Positions 23,520 through 33,202 of a DNA stretch of 64,000 bases are shown piece after piece. A program made the translations under genes and the position numbers. The first letter of the stretch is position 1. The number at the start of each line of letters is the position of its first letter. The stretch covers positions 1,364,001 through 1,428,000 of the forward strand of contig CANKZR010000001.1 of the NCBI GenBank assembly GCA_947488625.1. Direction: 5' to 3'. Origin of the DNA: an uncultured Sphingomonadaceae bacterium (lineage in GTDB: Bacteria > Pseudomonadota > Alphaproteobacteria > Sphingomonadales > Sphingomonadaceae). The notes under the pieces are model-generated. The model searched no databases and was not told the DNA's origin. It was given only the letters and a program-made list of their open reading frames with translations.

Positions 23520-24460
23520 GCCGACACCTCCGGTTCATTCAGAAGGTCGACGAAAATGTCTTCCAGCGTGCTTTCGCGAGTGTCGAGGCCCGCAAAGACA
23601 ATGCCTTCGCGCGCCAGTATCTGCGCAATTTCGGCCACTTCGCGCTTGCCTTTGCCGGTGCCGTCTCCACCGCGATAGATCAGGCAAGTGCCGCCCTCCT
23701 CAAGATGCACCGGGAATGCGGAGAGCGATGCAGGAATATCTGCCAGTGGCGCGTCAAATGTGAAATGCGCCTCGGTCCGGCCCAGTTTGGCCATGATTGC
23801 GTCCTTGTTATCAACCAGCAGAATCCTGCCGTTGTTGATCACGCCGACGCGGTCGGCCATCTCCTCTGCCTCCTCGATATAGTGGGTGGTGAGGATGATG
23901 GTGACGCCGCGTTCGCGCAGCATATCTATCTGCCGCCACATATCCCGGCGCAGCTCCACATCGACGCCCGCCGTAGGCTCATCCAGAAACAACAACTGCG
24001 GATCGTGAGCAAGCGCCTTGGCGATCATCACGCGGCGCTTCATCCCGCCGGACAAGGCGCGGATCTGGGAATTGCGCTTGTCCCACAGGCTCAGGCTGCG
24101 CAGCACCTCTTCGATACGAGCGTCATCGGGCGCACACCCGAACATGCCGCGCGAATATCGCACCTGGCGGATCACCTTGTCGAACATGTCGAAGCTGAGT
24201 TCCTGCGGAACCAGTCCAATATCGCGGCGAAGCGTCTTCCATTGGGTCGCCAGGTTTTTCCCGAAAACCTCGATCACACCGCCGGTGGGCCGCACCATGC
24301 CGCATACCGAGCCTATCAGCGTGGTCTTGCCCGCGCCATTCGGACCCAGCAAAGCGAAAATCTCGCCGCGATTGATCGTCAGGTCGACACCGTCCAGCGC
24401 CTTGACGCCGCCCTTGTAGGTCTTTTCAAGGCCGCGAATGTCGAGAATCGGTTCAGGCAT
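23516..24460 (-). CDS. ABC transporter ATP-binding protein
   Basis: A 314-residue ATPase with Walker [13 protein letters not shown], signature [15 protein letters not shown] and Walker [13 protein letters not shown]. The C-terminal extension of about 75 residues is common in YadG-type ABC-2 exporters. It overlaps the permease gene by 4 bases, so the two are made together at the inner membrane. It follows queA by 41 bases. Confidence 0.93.
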   Translation of the reverse strand: MPEPILDIRGLEKTYKGGVKALDGVDLTINRGEIFALLGPNGAGKTTLIGSVCGMVRPTGGVIEVFGKNLATQWKTLRRDIGLVPQELSFDMFDKVIRQVRYSRGMFGCAPDDARIEEVLRSLSLWDKRNSQIRALSGGMKRRVMIAKALAHDPQLLFLDEPTAGVDVELRRDMWRQIDMLRERGVTIILTTHYIEEAEEMADRVGVINNGRILLVDNKDAIMAKLGRTEAHFTFDAPLADIPASLSAFPVHLEEGGTCLIYRGGDGTGKGKREVAEIAQILAREGIVFAGLDTRESTLEDIFVDLLNEPEVSA

Positions 24461-24501
24461 GCAAGTCTTGTGACGGTGCCTCGCCGAATTGCAAGCTGGC
24501 C

Positions 24502-25530
24502 CTAGGGTATCAACAGGCTGGAATCGCCGTAACTGTAGAAGCGATAACCACGTGCAATGGCGTGGGCGTAAACGTCCTGCATACGCTGCCTGCCCATGAG
24601 AGCGGAGACCAGCATCATCAAGGTGGATTTGGGCAAGTGAAAATTGGTCATCAGTCCATCCACCGCACGGAACGTGTAGCCAGGCGTTATGAAGATCGAC
24701 GTGTCGGCGGAAAAGGGACGGATCACACCATCTATCCCGGTCGCGCTTTCCAGCAGGCGCAGACTGGTGGTGCCCACTGCAATCAATCGTCCGCCCGCCG
24801 CACGCACCGCATTCAGACGATCAGCCGTGACTGCGTCGATCGTGCCGAACTCGGAGTGCATATTGTGATCGTCGGTGTCATCGGCCTTAACAGGCAGGAA
24901 AGTGCCAGCCCCCACATGCAGGGTGAGGGTTTCGCGGCCAATGCCAGCATCGTCCAAGGCGGTGATCAGGCGGTCGGTGAAATGCAGCGCAGCCGTAGGC
25001 GCGGCAACGGCGCCGTCCTTTTGCGCGAACATCGTCTGGTAGTCCTCGCGGTCCTGCGCATCGGTTTCGCGCTTGTGCGCGATATAGGGCGGCAGCGGCA
25101 TGCGGCCCGCTCGCTCCAGCAGCACTTCGACCGGTTCATCGCCCTCGAATGCGAGCGTAAAGCTGCCGTCGTTATGTCTTTCTTCGGCAATAGCGGTAAC
25201 ACCTGCGCCGAATTCGACGCGGTTCCCCGGTTTCAGCCGCTTGGCATTGCGAATGAAGGCCTGCCATCGGCGCAGGTCCAGCCGCTTGTGCAGGGTGGCA
25301 CCAATCCTCGCCTCCCCGCGTCTGCCTTCCAATTGTGCGGGGATGACCCGCGTGTCGTTGAATACCAGAACATCGCCTTTGCGAAGCAACTTCGGCAGGT
25401 CGAGTACGCCGCAATCTGCAAATGGGCGGTCGCCCTGCACCACCAGCATGCGCGCCGCGTCGCGCGGGCGCGCCGGGCGCAGCGCGATCAGTTCAGGCGG
25501 GAGGTCGAAATCGAAAAGGTCGACTTTCAT
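24502..25530 (-). CDS. queA: tRNA preQ1(34) S-adenosylmethionine ribosyltransferase-isomerase
   Basis: Adds the ribosyl part of AdoMet to preQ1 in tRNA to make epoxyqueuosine. The 342 residues fit the family: [20 protein letters not shown] at the N-terminus, [15 protein letters not shown], then [13 protein letters not shown] and [18 protein letters not shown] towards the end. It shares the minus-strand set with tgt, the preceding step of the same pathway. Confidence 0.97.
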   Translation of the reverse strand: MKVDLFDFDLPPELIALRPARPRDAARMLVVQGDRPFADCGVLDLPKLLRKGDVLVFNDTRVIPAQLEGRRGEARIGATLHKRLDLRRWQAFIRNAKRLKPGNRVEFGAGVTAIAEERHNDGSFTLAFEGDEPVEVLLERAGRMPLPPYIAHKRETDAQDREDYQTMFAQKDGAVAAPTAALHFTDRLITALDDAGIGRETLTLHVGAGTFLPVKADDTDDHNMHSEFGTIDAVTADRLNAVRAAGGRLIAVGTTSLRLLESATGIDGVIRPFSADTSIFITPGYTFRAVDGLMTNFHLPKSTLMMLVSALMGRQRMQDVYAHAIARGYRFYSYGDSSLLIP

Positions 25531-25585
25531 GCCAATCGATTCCGATCACCGGGACCCTCGCATGGCCCCTTATCCGTATGCAGGA

Positions 25586-26293
25586 TCAGTTGTTGCCCGA
25601 CCCGGTCAACATATCGAGCGTTATCCGGTCCGACGGGGGCGGGGTCGCACTGGGCATCATCTGGGCCACGTTGTCGGCTGCGATGCTGGCCTGCAGGATA
25701 CGGGTGGGATTGGCAGGCGGCTCGCCCCTGTTCACTGCATCCACCGCGGCCATGTTGCTGATTACGCGACCGAAATTTGTATAGCGACGATCCAGAGCGA
25801 AACGCGGATAGAACACGATGAAGAATTGGCTGTTGGCGCTGTCCTCGTCATCGGCACGGGCCATGGAAACGGTGCCACGCACGTGGGGAAGGAAGTTGAA
25901 CTCTTCTTCCAGGTCAGGAAGCGATGATCCGCCCTGCCCTGTGCCGGTGGGATCGCCCGTCTGCGCCATGAAACCGTCGATCACGCGGTGAAAAGGAACG
26001 CCATTGTAAAAGCCGTCACGAGTCAGCGTCTTGATCCGCTCGACATGGTTGGGCGCCCACTGGGGCACGAGGCGAATTGCCACGCGCTCTCCGGTGGACA
26101 GGTCCAGCAGCAGGATATTTTCCCGGTCCGCCGTCATGTCGAAGTTTACCTTCACGGGCATCTGGGTGGCAATCTCGTTCGTTTCCTCGGTGGCTTCCAC
26201 CGCAGGTGTTAACGAGATGTCCTGCGCGGCGGCAGGCGTGGCAGCGAAGGTAAATGCGGCAGCAATTGCCGTCAGCGCGGTTTGGCGGATCAT
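25586..26293 (-). CDS. Exported cyclophilin-type peptidyl-prolyl isomerase
   Basis: About 235 residues with a signal peptide (MIRQTALTAIAAAFTFA, cut near PAAAQ), so periplasmic. The cyclophilin domain shows FYNGVPFHRVIDGFMAQTGD, SMARADDEDSANSQFFI and the Trp-free late YTNFGRVI segment. It catalyses proline isomerisation in exported proteins. I chose the ATG at 26293 because it places the signal peptide at the N-terminus; an in-frame ATG at 26326 is possible. Confidence 0.9.
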   Translation of the reverse strand: MIRQTALTAIAAAFTFAATPAAAQDISLTPAVEATEETNEIATQMPVKVNFDMTADRENILLLDLSTGERVAIRLVPQWAPNHVERIKTLTRDGFYNGVPFHRVIDGFMAQTGDPTGTGQGGSSLPDLEEEFNFLPHVRGTVSMARADDEDSANSQFFIVFYPRFALDRRYTNFGRVISNMAAVDAVNRGEPPANPTRILQASIAADNVAQMMPSATPPPSDRITLDMLTGSGNN

Positions 26294-26374
26294 GGTCCCG
26301 TCCGATATTGAAAGATGAAATTTCATGCGGCCCTATCGGCTGCCTGCTGACAGTTCAATGAACATAATGGTCGC

Positions 26375-26887
26375 CTAGAGGTTGCCACGCCGACCGAGTT
26401 CGACAACGCGCGCTTCCACAAGGTCTTTTACAGCGGGGCTGACGAAGGGCGAAATGTCGCCGCCGTAAAGCGCGATTTCCTTCACCAGCTTGGACGCGAT
26501 GGGTTGCAACGAGATATCGGCCATCAGGAATACCGTCTCGATCGAATCATCGATCTGCTGGTTCATTCCCGCCATCTGGTATTCGTATTCGAAATCGGCC
26601 ACGGCACGCAGCCCTCGCACGATCAGGCTGGCGCCGACATGGCTGGCAAATTTCATCAGCAACGCGTCGAAGCCCCGTATCTCGACATTCGTCAGACCCA
26701 GCCGCTCGATCTCCGAATGCATCATGTCCATCCGCTCATCAGGCGTGAACATGGGGTTCTTGCTGGGATTGGTGGTGACGCCTATCACCAGTCGATCCAC
26801 CAGTTTCGCCCCGCGCCGGATAATATCGGCATGGCCCAGCGTGCAGGGATCGAAGGTGCCGGGGTAAAGGCCGATGCGTTCTTTCAT
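26375..26887 (-). CDS. coaD: Pantetheine-phosphate adenylyltransferase
   Basis: Fourth step of coenzyme A synthesis: joins 4'-phosphopantetheine and ATP to dephospho-CoA. The 170 residues include GTFDPCTLGHADIIRRG with the nucleotidyltransferase T/HxGH motif and RGLRAVADFEYEYQMAGMN. Its ATG shares one base with the stop of the prenyltransferase gene (TAATG), so translation is coupled. Confidence 0.96.
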   Translation of the reverse strand: MKERIGLYPGTFDPCTLGHADIIRRGAKLVDRLVIGVTTNPSKNPMFTPDERMDMMHSEIERLGLTNVEIRGFDALLMKFASHVGASLIVRGLRAVADFEYEYQMAGMNQQIDDSIETVFLMADISLQPIASKLVKEIALYGGDISPFVSPAVKDLVEARVVELGRRGNL

Positions 26888-27792
26888 TAGCGATCCCTCT
26901 CGACGATAAAGCGCGCCAGTGCGCGCAGCAGGTCGGCCTCCTCGCCGTGCTCATGCAAATGCCCGATGGCCTGTTCTGCCAGCGCATGAGCCTGTGCCCG
27001 CGCGCCCTCGACGCCCATCAGCGAAACGAAGGTTGCCTTGCCTTGTTCGGCATCCTTGCGCAGCGCCTTGCCGGCCTTGTCCTCGTCACCTTCCTCGTCA
27101 AGCAGGTCGTCGGCGATCTGGAATGCCAGGCCGATATCGCGCGCATAGTTGCGCAAATGGGTGCGCCCATCTTCAGGCACCTTCGCCAGGATCGCGCCCA
27201 TTTCCACTGCGGCCCCCAGCAAAGCGCCGGTTTTCAGTTGTTGCAGGCGGGTGACGCCGTGCAGGTCGAACTGTTCTTTCTCGGCGGCCATGTCCATTAC
27301 CTGCCCGCCCGCCATGCCATCGTGGCCGCTGGCCGTGGCAAGCGCGTGGACAAGCTCGGCGCGAATGAAAGGGTCACTGCTGACAAGAGTGCCACCGAGA
27401 ATTTCGAAGGCCAGCGCGTGTAGCGAATCGCCTGCAAGCACGGCCGTCGCCTCGTCATATTTTCTGTGCAGGGTTGCCTTGCCATGACGCAGATCATCAT
27501 CGTCCATGCACGGCAAATCGTCGTGGATCAGCGAATAGACGTGGATCGCCTCGATCGCGCAGCCGGCCCGCACGGCAGCATCGCGGCTGGCGCCATACAT
27601 TTCCGCCACAGTCACCAGCAGCATGGGCCGCACGCGCTTGCCTCCGTCGATCACGGCATAACGCATCGCTTCTACCAGGGGCGCGCGCGGATCGTCGGGA
27701 ACGGGCAGCAAACGGTCGAAACAGGCATCCACCTCTCGCTGGACGCGCTGAAGCCCCCTGCCGAGCACGTCGTCCGCCATCACCAGACCCAT
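26887..27792 (-). CDS. ispA: Polyprenyl (farnesyl/geranyl) diphosphate synthase
   Basis: Condenses isopentenyl diphosphate with allylic diphosphates for ubiquinone, carotenoid and lipid-carrier synthesis. The 301 residues carry the first aspartate-rich motif in LIHDDLPCMDDDDLRHG and the second in QIADDLLDEEGD. The start is ATG 27792 (or ATG 27780), 8 bases after the xseB stop. The pairing of xseB with ispA is common in proteobacteria and supports the farnesyl diphosphate synthase assignment. Confidence 0.93.
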   Translation of the reverse strand: MGLVMADDVLGRGLQRVQREVDACFDRLLPVPDDPRAPLVEAMRYAVIDGGKRVRPMLLVTVAEMYGASRDAAVRAGCAIEAIHVYSLIHDDLPCMDDDDLRHGKATLHRKYDEATAVLAGDSLHALAFEILGGTLVSSDPFIRAELVHALATASGHDGMAGGQVMDMAAEKEQFDLHGVTRLQQLKTGALLGAAVEMGAILAKVPEDGRTHLRNYARDIGLAFQIADDLLDEEGDEDKAGKALRKDAEQGKATFVSLMGVEGARAQAHALAEQAIGHLHEHGEEADLLRALARFIVERDR

Positions 27793-27799
27793 TGTCGGC

Positions 27800-28048
27800 T
27801 CAGCCTGCATCGAAGGGCGCGGTGCCCGAGGGTTTGCCATCGGGCCCGGCGACAATCTTCTCGATCCGCTCCTGCGCAGCATCGAGCCGCGCCTGGCAAT
27901 GGCGACGCAGCGCCTCGCCACGCTCGTACAGTGCGATGCTTTCATCCAGAGGCACTTCGCCACCTTCCAGCCTGCGCACTACCTCTTCGAGGCTCTTGAG
28001 TGCCTCTTCAAAACTCATCGCGGAAATATCGGGACCGTCCTCTGCCAT
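27800..28048 (-). CDS. xseB: Exodeoxyribonuclease VII small subunit
   Basis: An 82-residue helical subunit of ExoVII, which degrades single-stranded DNA. The pattern SFEEALKSLEEVVRRLEGGE, then LDESIALYERGEAL is diagnostic. An in-frame ATG four codons upstream is also possible. It is followed by ispA on the same strand and is divergent from the DUF2177 gene. Confidence 0.94.
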   Translation of the reverse strand: MAEDGPDISAMSFEEALKSLEEVVRRLEGGEVPLDESIALYERGEALRRHCQARLDAAQERIEKIVAGPDGKPSGTAPFDAG

Positions 28049-28112
28049 GGTTGCGACCATTGACGGCGGCGGGGCGCAGGGTCAAGCTGTGCCACCTGCA
28101 GGAGAGCCTGAA

Positions 28113-28503
28113 ATGAAGTGGATTATTGCCTATATCGCCGCCGCAGTGGCTTTTGGTGCGTTGGCTGCGGTGGGCGGCGAATAACCTGTACCGCCCGGTG
28201 ATCGGCAGTATCATGGCCGATGATTTCCGCATGGGCGCAGCCGCCGCGTTCTACCTGATCTACATTGCAGGTATGGTGTGGTTCGCCATACGTCCCGGGC
28301 TTGAAGCGGAGAGCGTGGGAACAGCGGTTCTGAACGGCGCGCTGCTGGGCGGGCTATGCTACGTCACCTTCGATCTTACCAACCAGGCGGTGATGAAAGT
28401 GTGGGCCATGCATATCAGCGTTGCCGATATCGCGTGGGGCGCCTTCGCGACCGGCATCGCCGCAGGCGCAGCGACATGGGTGACACTGAAACTGGCAAGC
28501 TAA
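28113..28503 (+). pseudogene. DUF2177 membrane protein gene interrupted by a frameshift
   Basis: GGAG at 28101-28104 precedes an ATG at 28113 that reads MKWIIAYIAAAVAFGAL, then reaches a stop at 28182-28184. From about 28160 a different frame continues LRWAANNLYRPVIGSIMADD to 28503 with three more hydrophobic segments and ends in WVTLKLAS. Together they resemble a DUF2177 inner-membrane protein with the middle piece, normally DAVWL-like, missing. A deletion of about 11 bases (or another change of one base modulo three) near 28160 accounts for it. It may be a real null allele or a sequence error. A TTG at 28126 could start the second frame but would give an atypical N-terminus. Confidence 0.75.
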
Positions 28504-28566
28504 ATCGGGTAAAATCCGCGTTCGCGGGGCTAGCGAAGGCGCAATGCCGGGGCTAAGGCCGCTGCC

Positions 28567-30801
28567 ATGAGTCAGATTACACCCGAAGTCGTCGAACAAC
28601 ACGGTCTCAGCCCCGAGGAATACGAGCGCGTCCTCGCCGGATTGGGGCGAGAGCCAAACCTTGTGGAACTGGGCATTTTCTCGGTGATGTGGAGCGAGCA
28701 TTGCTCCTACAAGTCCAGCCGTTTCCATCTGAAGAAGCTGCCAACAGAAGCGCCCTGGGTAATCTGCGGTCCGGGAGAGAACGCAGGCGTGATCGACATC
28801 GGCGATGGCCAGGCGGCTATTTTCAAGATGGAGAGCCACAACCACCCCAGCTATATAGAGCCTTACCAGGGTGCGGCGACCGGCGTTGGCGGCATCTTGC
28901 GCGATGTGTTCACCATGGGCGCACGGCCTGTGGCCAATGCGAATGCCCTGCGTTTCGGCCGCCCCGATCACCCCAAGATGAAGCACCTCGTGCAGGGCGT
29001 TGTCGCGGGCATCGGCGGCTATGGCAATTGCGTGGGCGTGCCTACGGTAGCTGGCGAGACGAACTTTCACCCTGCTTACGATGGCAATATCCTCGTCAAC
29101 GCGATGACTGTGGGCGTGGCCGACGCTGACAAGATATTCTATTCCGCCGCCACGGGCGTGGGGAACCCCATCGTCTACGTCGGGTCCAAGACCGGGCGCG
29201 ATGGCATTCACGGCGCGACCATGGCCAGCGCCGATTTTGCCGAAGATGCCGAGGCAAAACGTCCCACTGTGCAGGTAGGCGATCCCTTTACCGAGAAACT
29301 GCTTATCGAAGCTTGCCTGGAACTGATGGCGACCGACGCGATCGTCGCCATTCAGGACATGGGCGCGGCTGGCCTCACCTCCTCCAGCGTGGAAATGGCC
29401 ACCAATGGCAAGGCCGGTATCCGCCTCGACATGAACAAGGTGCCCTGCCGCGAAGAGGGCATGACGCCTTACGAGATGATGCTCAGCGAAAGCCAGGAGC
29501 GGATGCTGATGGTGCTGAAGCCGGGCAAGGAAGAGATGGCCGCTGCCATCTTCGAGAAGTGGGAGCTGGATTTTGCTGTCATCGGCGAAGTGACGGACAC
29601 CCGCCACATGGTGCTGGAATTCGATGGCGAGGTGGTGTGCGACATTCCGCTCGGTCCCTTGGCTAAGGATGCGCCGGAGTACGAGCGGCCCTACCTCTCG
29701 AAAGAGGACTATGCCCGGTGGGCGGGCATCAAGCCGATGCAGAATCGCCCGGACACCGATGATGCGGGCGCAGACCTGCTGAAACTGCTGGCCTCACCCA
29801 ATCTCGCTTCCAAGAGCTGGATTTCGGAGCAATACGACAGCCAGGTGGGCGCCGACACCCTGCAAACCGGCGGAGACGCTGGCGTGGTACGTGTACATGG
29901 TACGAAGAAGGCGTTGGCGATCAGCACCGATTGCACGCCGCGCTATGTCCATGCCGACCCTTACGAAGGCGGCAAGCAAGCCATTGCCGAAGCCTATCGC
30001 AACCTGTGTGCCGTGGGCGCACGCCCGCTGGCCGTTACCAACTGCCTCAACTTCGCCAATCCACAACGGCCGGAGATTATGGCCCAGTTCGTGCATGCCC
30101 TGGACGGTATGGGCGAAGCCTGCCGCGAACTGGATTTCCCGATCGTGTCGGGCAATGTCTCTCTTTACAACGAAAGCAAGGCAACCGGCGGTGGCAGCGC
30201 GATCCTGCCCACCCCTGCCATCGGCGGTGTGGGCATTATCGATGACTACGCCAGTATGATGACCATGGGCTTCAAGGCGGCGGGCGAGACGATCTACCTG
30301 ATCGGCGCCGAAGCCTGGGCCACGCCCGATCCCGAACGCTCGCACCTCGGCAAATCGCTGTGGCTGGACGTTGTACATGGCCGCGACGAAGGCCGGGCGC
30401 CGCCTGTGGACCTTGCGCTGGAGAAAAGCGCGGGCAAGATCATTCGCGACCTTATCGCCGATGGCTTTGTCAGCGCGGTGCACGATGTTTCCGACGGCGG
30501 GATTGCCGTCGCATTGGCCGAAATGGCCATGGCCAGCGGTATCGGCGCAGATGTGGAAGCCAACGATGCCTACACCGCTGCGCAGTGGTGGTTCGGCGAA
30601 GACCAGGGCCGCTATATCGTGACCGTTCCCGATCCTGCGGCACTCAATGCCCAACTCGCCAAGGGCACCGAAGACGAAGATCAGGCCCGTGTGGGTTTCC
30701 GCCGCATTGGCACGACTGGCGGCGATAGCCTGCTGGGCGTATCACTGGATGACATGAAGGCCGCGCACCGCAGCTTCTTCAAGGACTGGATGGAGGGCTG
30801 A
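28567..30801 (+). CDS. purL: Phosphoribosylformylglycinamidine synthase subunit PurL
   Basis: Fourth step of purine synthesis: makes FGAM from FGAR, ATP and ammonia from PurQ. At 744 residues it is the short PurL that works with separate PurQ and PurS, neither of which is in this window. Motifs include [40 protein letters not shown] and DIGDGQAA. Its stop shares one base with the next start (TGATG). Confidence 0.97.
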   Translation: MSQITPEVVEQHGLSPEEYERVLAGLGREPNLVELGIFSVMWSEHCSYKSSRFHLKKLPTEAPWVICGPGENAGVIDIGDGQAAIFKMESHNHPSYIEPYQGAATGVGGILRDVFTMGARPVANANALRFGRPDHPKMKHLVQGVVAGIGGYGNCVGVPTVAGETNFHPAYDGNILVNAMTVGVADADKIFYSAATGVGNPIVYVGSKTGRDGIHGATMASADFAEDAEAKRPTVQVGDPFTEKLLIEACLELMATDAIVAIQDMGAAGLTSSSVEMATNGKAGIRLDMNKVPCREEGMTPYEMMLSESQERMLMVLKPGKEEMAAAIFEKWELDFAVIGEVTDTRHMVLEFDGEVVCDIPLGPLAKDAPEYERPYLSKEDYARWAGIKPMQNRPDTDDAGADLLKLLASPNLASKSWISEQYDSQVGADTLQTGGDAGVVRVHGTKKALAISTDCTPRYVHADPYEGGKQAIAEAYRNLCAVGARPLAVTNCLNFANPQRPEIMAQFVHALDGMGEACRELDFPIVSGNVSLYNESKATGGGSAILPTPAIGGVGIIDDYASMMTMGFKAAGETIYLIGAEAWATPDPERSHLGKSLWLDVVHGRDEGRAPPVDLALEKSAGKIIRDLIADGFVSAVHDVSDGGIAVALAEMAMASGIGADVEANDAYTAAQWWFGEDQGRYIVTVPDPAALNAQLAKGTEDEDQARVGFRRIGTTGGDSLLGVSLDDMKAAHRSFFKDWMEG

Positions 30802-31202
30802 TGCCCGCCCACCATTCCGAGACGCCGTTGGCGAAACAGCTGAACCTGCGCGACGGGCAACGTGTCTGGTTCCACTGCATGCCGGATAGCGTGCAGGAAG
30901 AGATCGCCGAATATGCGCTGGAACTGATCTTCGTGCGAGAGCCGGAGGAAGGCGTGGACGCTGCGCATGTTTTCGTGACCGGACGCAATGATCTTTCAAC
31001 GCAGCTTGCTAGGCTGCGGGAGTGCCTTGCCGTCGATGGCCAGATCTGGGTCAGTTGGCCGCAAACCGCAGCTAGTACGGAAATTACAGCGGATGTCATA
31101 CGCGAATTGGGCGAGCCGCTGGGCTTTCTGACCACCAAGGACTGTACGATCAACGACAAGTGGGCTGCGCTGAAGCTGGTGATCCGCAAGGATCTGCGTT
31201 GA
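30801..31202 (+). CDS. DUF3052-like protein
   Basis: A 133-residue cytoplasmic protein starting with LAKQLNLRDGQRVWFHCMPD, then VFVTGRNDLSTQLARLRECL, a GQIWVSWP block and a C-terminal CTINDKWAALKLVIRKDL. This matches the DUF3052 family, whose function is unknown. The ATG shares one base with the purL stop and the next gene overlaps its own stop, so the three are translated in series. Confidence 0.75.
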   Translation: MPAHHSETPLAKQLNLRDGQRVWFHCMPDSVQEEIAEYALELIFVREPEEGVDAAHVFVTGRNDLSTQLARLRECLAVDGQIWVSWPQTAASTEITADVIRELGEPLGFLTTKDCTINDKWAALKLVIRKDLR

Positions 31203-31882
31203 GCGATACCCAGCCCTATCCCTCCTTGCCGCAGATCACCGATGAGGAGCGTATCGCCCGCGCCCGCGCGGCATTCGAACGTCTGGAATCGCGTCGTTCC
31301 TGCCGCGCCTTCACCGACAAGCCCGTCCCGCGCGAGGTGGTGGAATATGCCATCCGTGCTGCCGGCAGCGCCCCTAACGGAGCGAACCACCAGCCGTGGC
31401 ATTTCGCCGTAATCGGTTCAGCCGAAAAGAAGCGCGCCCTGCGCGAAGCTGCCGAAGCGGAGGAGCGGCGTTTTTACGGAAACGATGGGGGGGAACCCAA
31501 GGCGAGTGAGGAATGGTTGAATGCCCTCGCGCCCATCGGCACGGATGCCAGCAAACCATTCCTGGAAACCGCCCCGTGGCTGATCGCCTGCTTTGCGCAG
31601 CGCACCGGCGGGATCGAAGAAGATGGCGAGACAAAGAATTACTACGTCAACGAAAGCGTGGGCATTGCTTGCGGTATGTTGCTCGCTACCCTGCACGAAG
31701 CGGGCCTCGCCACTCTGACCCACACCCCTTCACCCATGGGCTTTCTGCGTGATCTTTGCGGACGACCGAAAAACGAAAAACCGCTGATGATCGTGGTGGT
31801 TGGCCATGCGGCAGACGATGCGACGGTTCCGGACCATGCGATGAAGAAAAAGCCGCTGGAGCAGATCTCAAGCTGGCTTTGA
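31199..31882 (+). CDS. Nitroreductase-family FMN oxidoreductase
   Basis: About 227 residues. The nitroreductase FMN-binding pattern is visible: RRSCRAFTDKPVPREVVEYA, then AGSAPNGANHQPWHF, and a late YVNESVGIACGMLLATLHEA with GRPKNEKPLMIVVVGHA. It reduces an unknown acceptor with NAD(P)H; the insert around residues 85-130 is reminiscent of the iodotyrosine deiodinase-like branch. The start is TTG at 31199, overlapping the previous stop (TTGA), with AAGGA upstream. It converges with the thioesterase gene, leaving 5 bases. Confidence 0.88.
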   Translation: MSDTQPYPSLPQITDEERIARARAAFERLESRRSCRAFTDKPVPREVVEYAIRAAGSAPNGANHQPWHFAVIGSAEKKRALREAAEAEERRFYGNDGGEPKASEEWLNALAPIGTDASKPFLETAPWLIACFAQRTGGIEEDGETKNYYVNESVGIACGMLLATLHEAGLATLTHTPSPMGFLRDLCGRPKNEKPLMIVVVGHAADDATVPDHAMKKKPLEQISSWL

Positions 31883-31887
31883 CAGGT

Positions 31888-32319
31888 CTATTTGGCGGCG
31901 ACCACGTGAAATGTGCCGTTGGCGCGCATCAGCAGTTTGCCGTCCATTCCATCCTTGCGAACGCGGCAATCCAGCGTGATCGTGCTGCGCCCCGCCTTTA
32001 GCACCTCAACCTCGGCCTCTATCCAGTCCCCCGCGCGCGCCGCAGAGAGGAAGTCTGCGGAGATGCCCTGGGTGATCGCGAATTGCCCCTTGGGTGCGGC
32101 GCGTCCCGCTGCCAGCGTCAGCGCCGTATCCACCAGCGTCATCAACATGCCGCCGTGGAGAGTGGCGATAGCGTTGCCGTGCCGATCCTCCACGCGCAGA
32201 CCGATGACGATATTGTCCCCGCGCCTGGCCATGAACATGGGACCGGTCAACTTGTGAAAGCCGCCGTAGGGCCGCATTTCGGTGAAGCCATCCGGTACGG
32301 GAAAGCTTGCGTCAACCAT
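31888..32319 (-). CDS. PaaI-family hotdog thioesterase
   Basis: A 143-residue hotdog-fold protein. The family signature HGGMLMTLVDTALTLAA is present, with GISADFLSAARAGDWIEAEV and a late HVVAAK end. It is expected to hydrolyse an acyl-CoA thioester; the substrate is unknown. The ATG at 32319 overlaps the serB stop by 8 bases (ATGGTTGA), so translation should be coupled to serB. Confidence 0.87.
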   Translation of the reverse strand: MVDASFPVPDGFTEMRPYGGFHKLTGPMFMARRGDNIVIGLRVEDRHGNAIATLHGGMLMTLVDTALTLAAGRAAPKGQFAITQGISADFLSAARAGDWIEAEVEVLKAGRSTITLDCRVRKDGMDGKLLMRANGTFHVVAAK

Positions 32320-33202
32320 CGCCCGCAACCCATTCCTCCTCACGGATTTCCAGCAGTTTCAGGACAGCCGTAAGATCGCCGCGATCCACCCAGCCATTGG
32401 CGGCACTGCGTGCCTTTGGCTTGGCGCGATAGGCGATCCCGTAGGTCGCGGCCTCTATCATTGGTATATCGTTCGCGCCGTCGCCTGCCGCCATGGAAAC
32501 CGCGCCCTCGCCCTTCTTTTCGAGCTCTTCAACCAGCACCGTCTTTTTCGTAGAGCTGTCGGTAATCCCGCCAACCAGCCCGCCGGTCAGCTTTCCGCCT
32601 GACACCTCCAGCCAATTGCCCACAACACGCTCGAACCCGATCTGTTCGGCAACGTTGTCAGCAAAATGGTGAAAACCGCCGGTCACCAGAACCGTGCGGC
32701 AGCCCTTTGACTTGAGTGTCTCCACCAGCACGCGGGCACCATCATTGGGGCGAATCCGTTCGGCGAGGCAGCGCGTGATCGCATCCTCCTCCAGCCCTTC
32801 CAGCAATGCCACGCGTTCTCTCAAGGCGGATTCGAAATCGAGTTCGCCCTGCATGGCGCGTTCGGTTATTGCGGCCACCTTGTCTTTCAGATCGGCGAAA
32901 TCGGCGAGTTCGTCGATACATTCCTGGCCGATCATGGTGGAATCCATATCGGACACGAAAAGGTGCGGCAGGCGAAACTCGTCGCGTGCGATGATCGCGT
33001 CGCTCGTCTCGAAATGGGTATCGATGGCGCTGCGCAGCGCCTCCAGATCGTCGCCTGGGGTTTCCAGTTGCAACACTTCGCCGCAGAAATCGAGCATGGC
33101 CGCGTGAGCGACTGGCACCGAGGTTTCCTTCAGTGCAGCGGTCATTGCGTCCAGCCGTCTTTCCAGTGTGGCGGGGTCTGCTATCAGCCGGGCTATGAGC
33201 AA
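32312..33202 (-). CDS. serB: Phosphoserine phosphatase
   Basis: Last step of serine synthesis. About 296 residues: an N-terminal ACT-like region (LLIARLIADPATLERRLDAM), then a HAD phosphatase with nucleophile motif FVSDMDSTMIGQECIDELA and the late MAAGDGANDIPMIEAATYGI. I prefer TTG at 33202 because GGAG lies 8 bases upstream and LIARLIAD looks like the homologous start. An in-frame ATG at 33238 lacks a ribosome site. Either start overlaps the divergent miaA gene, by 8 or 44 bases. Confidence 0.93.
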   Translation of the reverse strand: MLIARLIADPATLERRLDAMTAALKETSVPVAHAAMLDFCGEVLQLETPGDDLEALRSAIDTHFETSDAIIARDEFRLPHLFVSDMDSTMIGQECIDELADFADLKDKVAAITERAMQGELDFESALRERVALLEGLEEDAITRCLAERIRPNDGARVLVETLKSKGCRTVLVTGGFHHFADNVAEQIGFERVVGNWLEVSGGKLTGGLVGGITDSSTKKTVLVEELEKKGEGAVSMAAGDGANDIPMIEAATYGIAYRAKPKARSAANGWVDRGDLTAVLKLLEIREEEWVAGDG

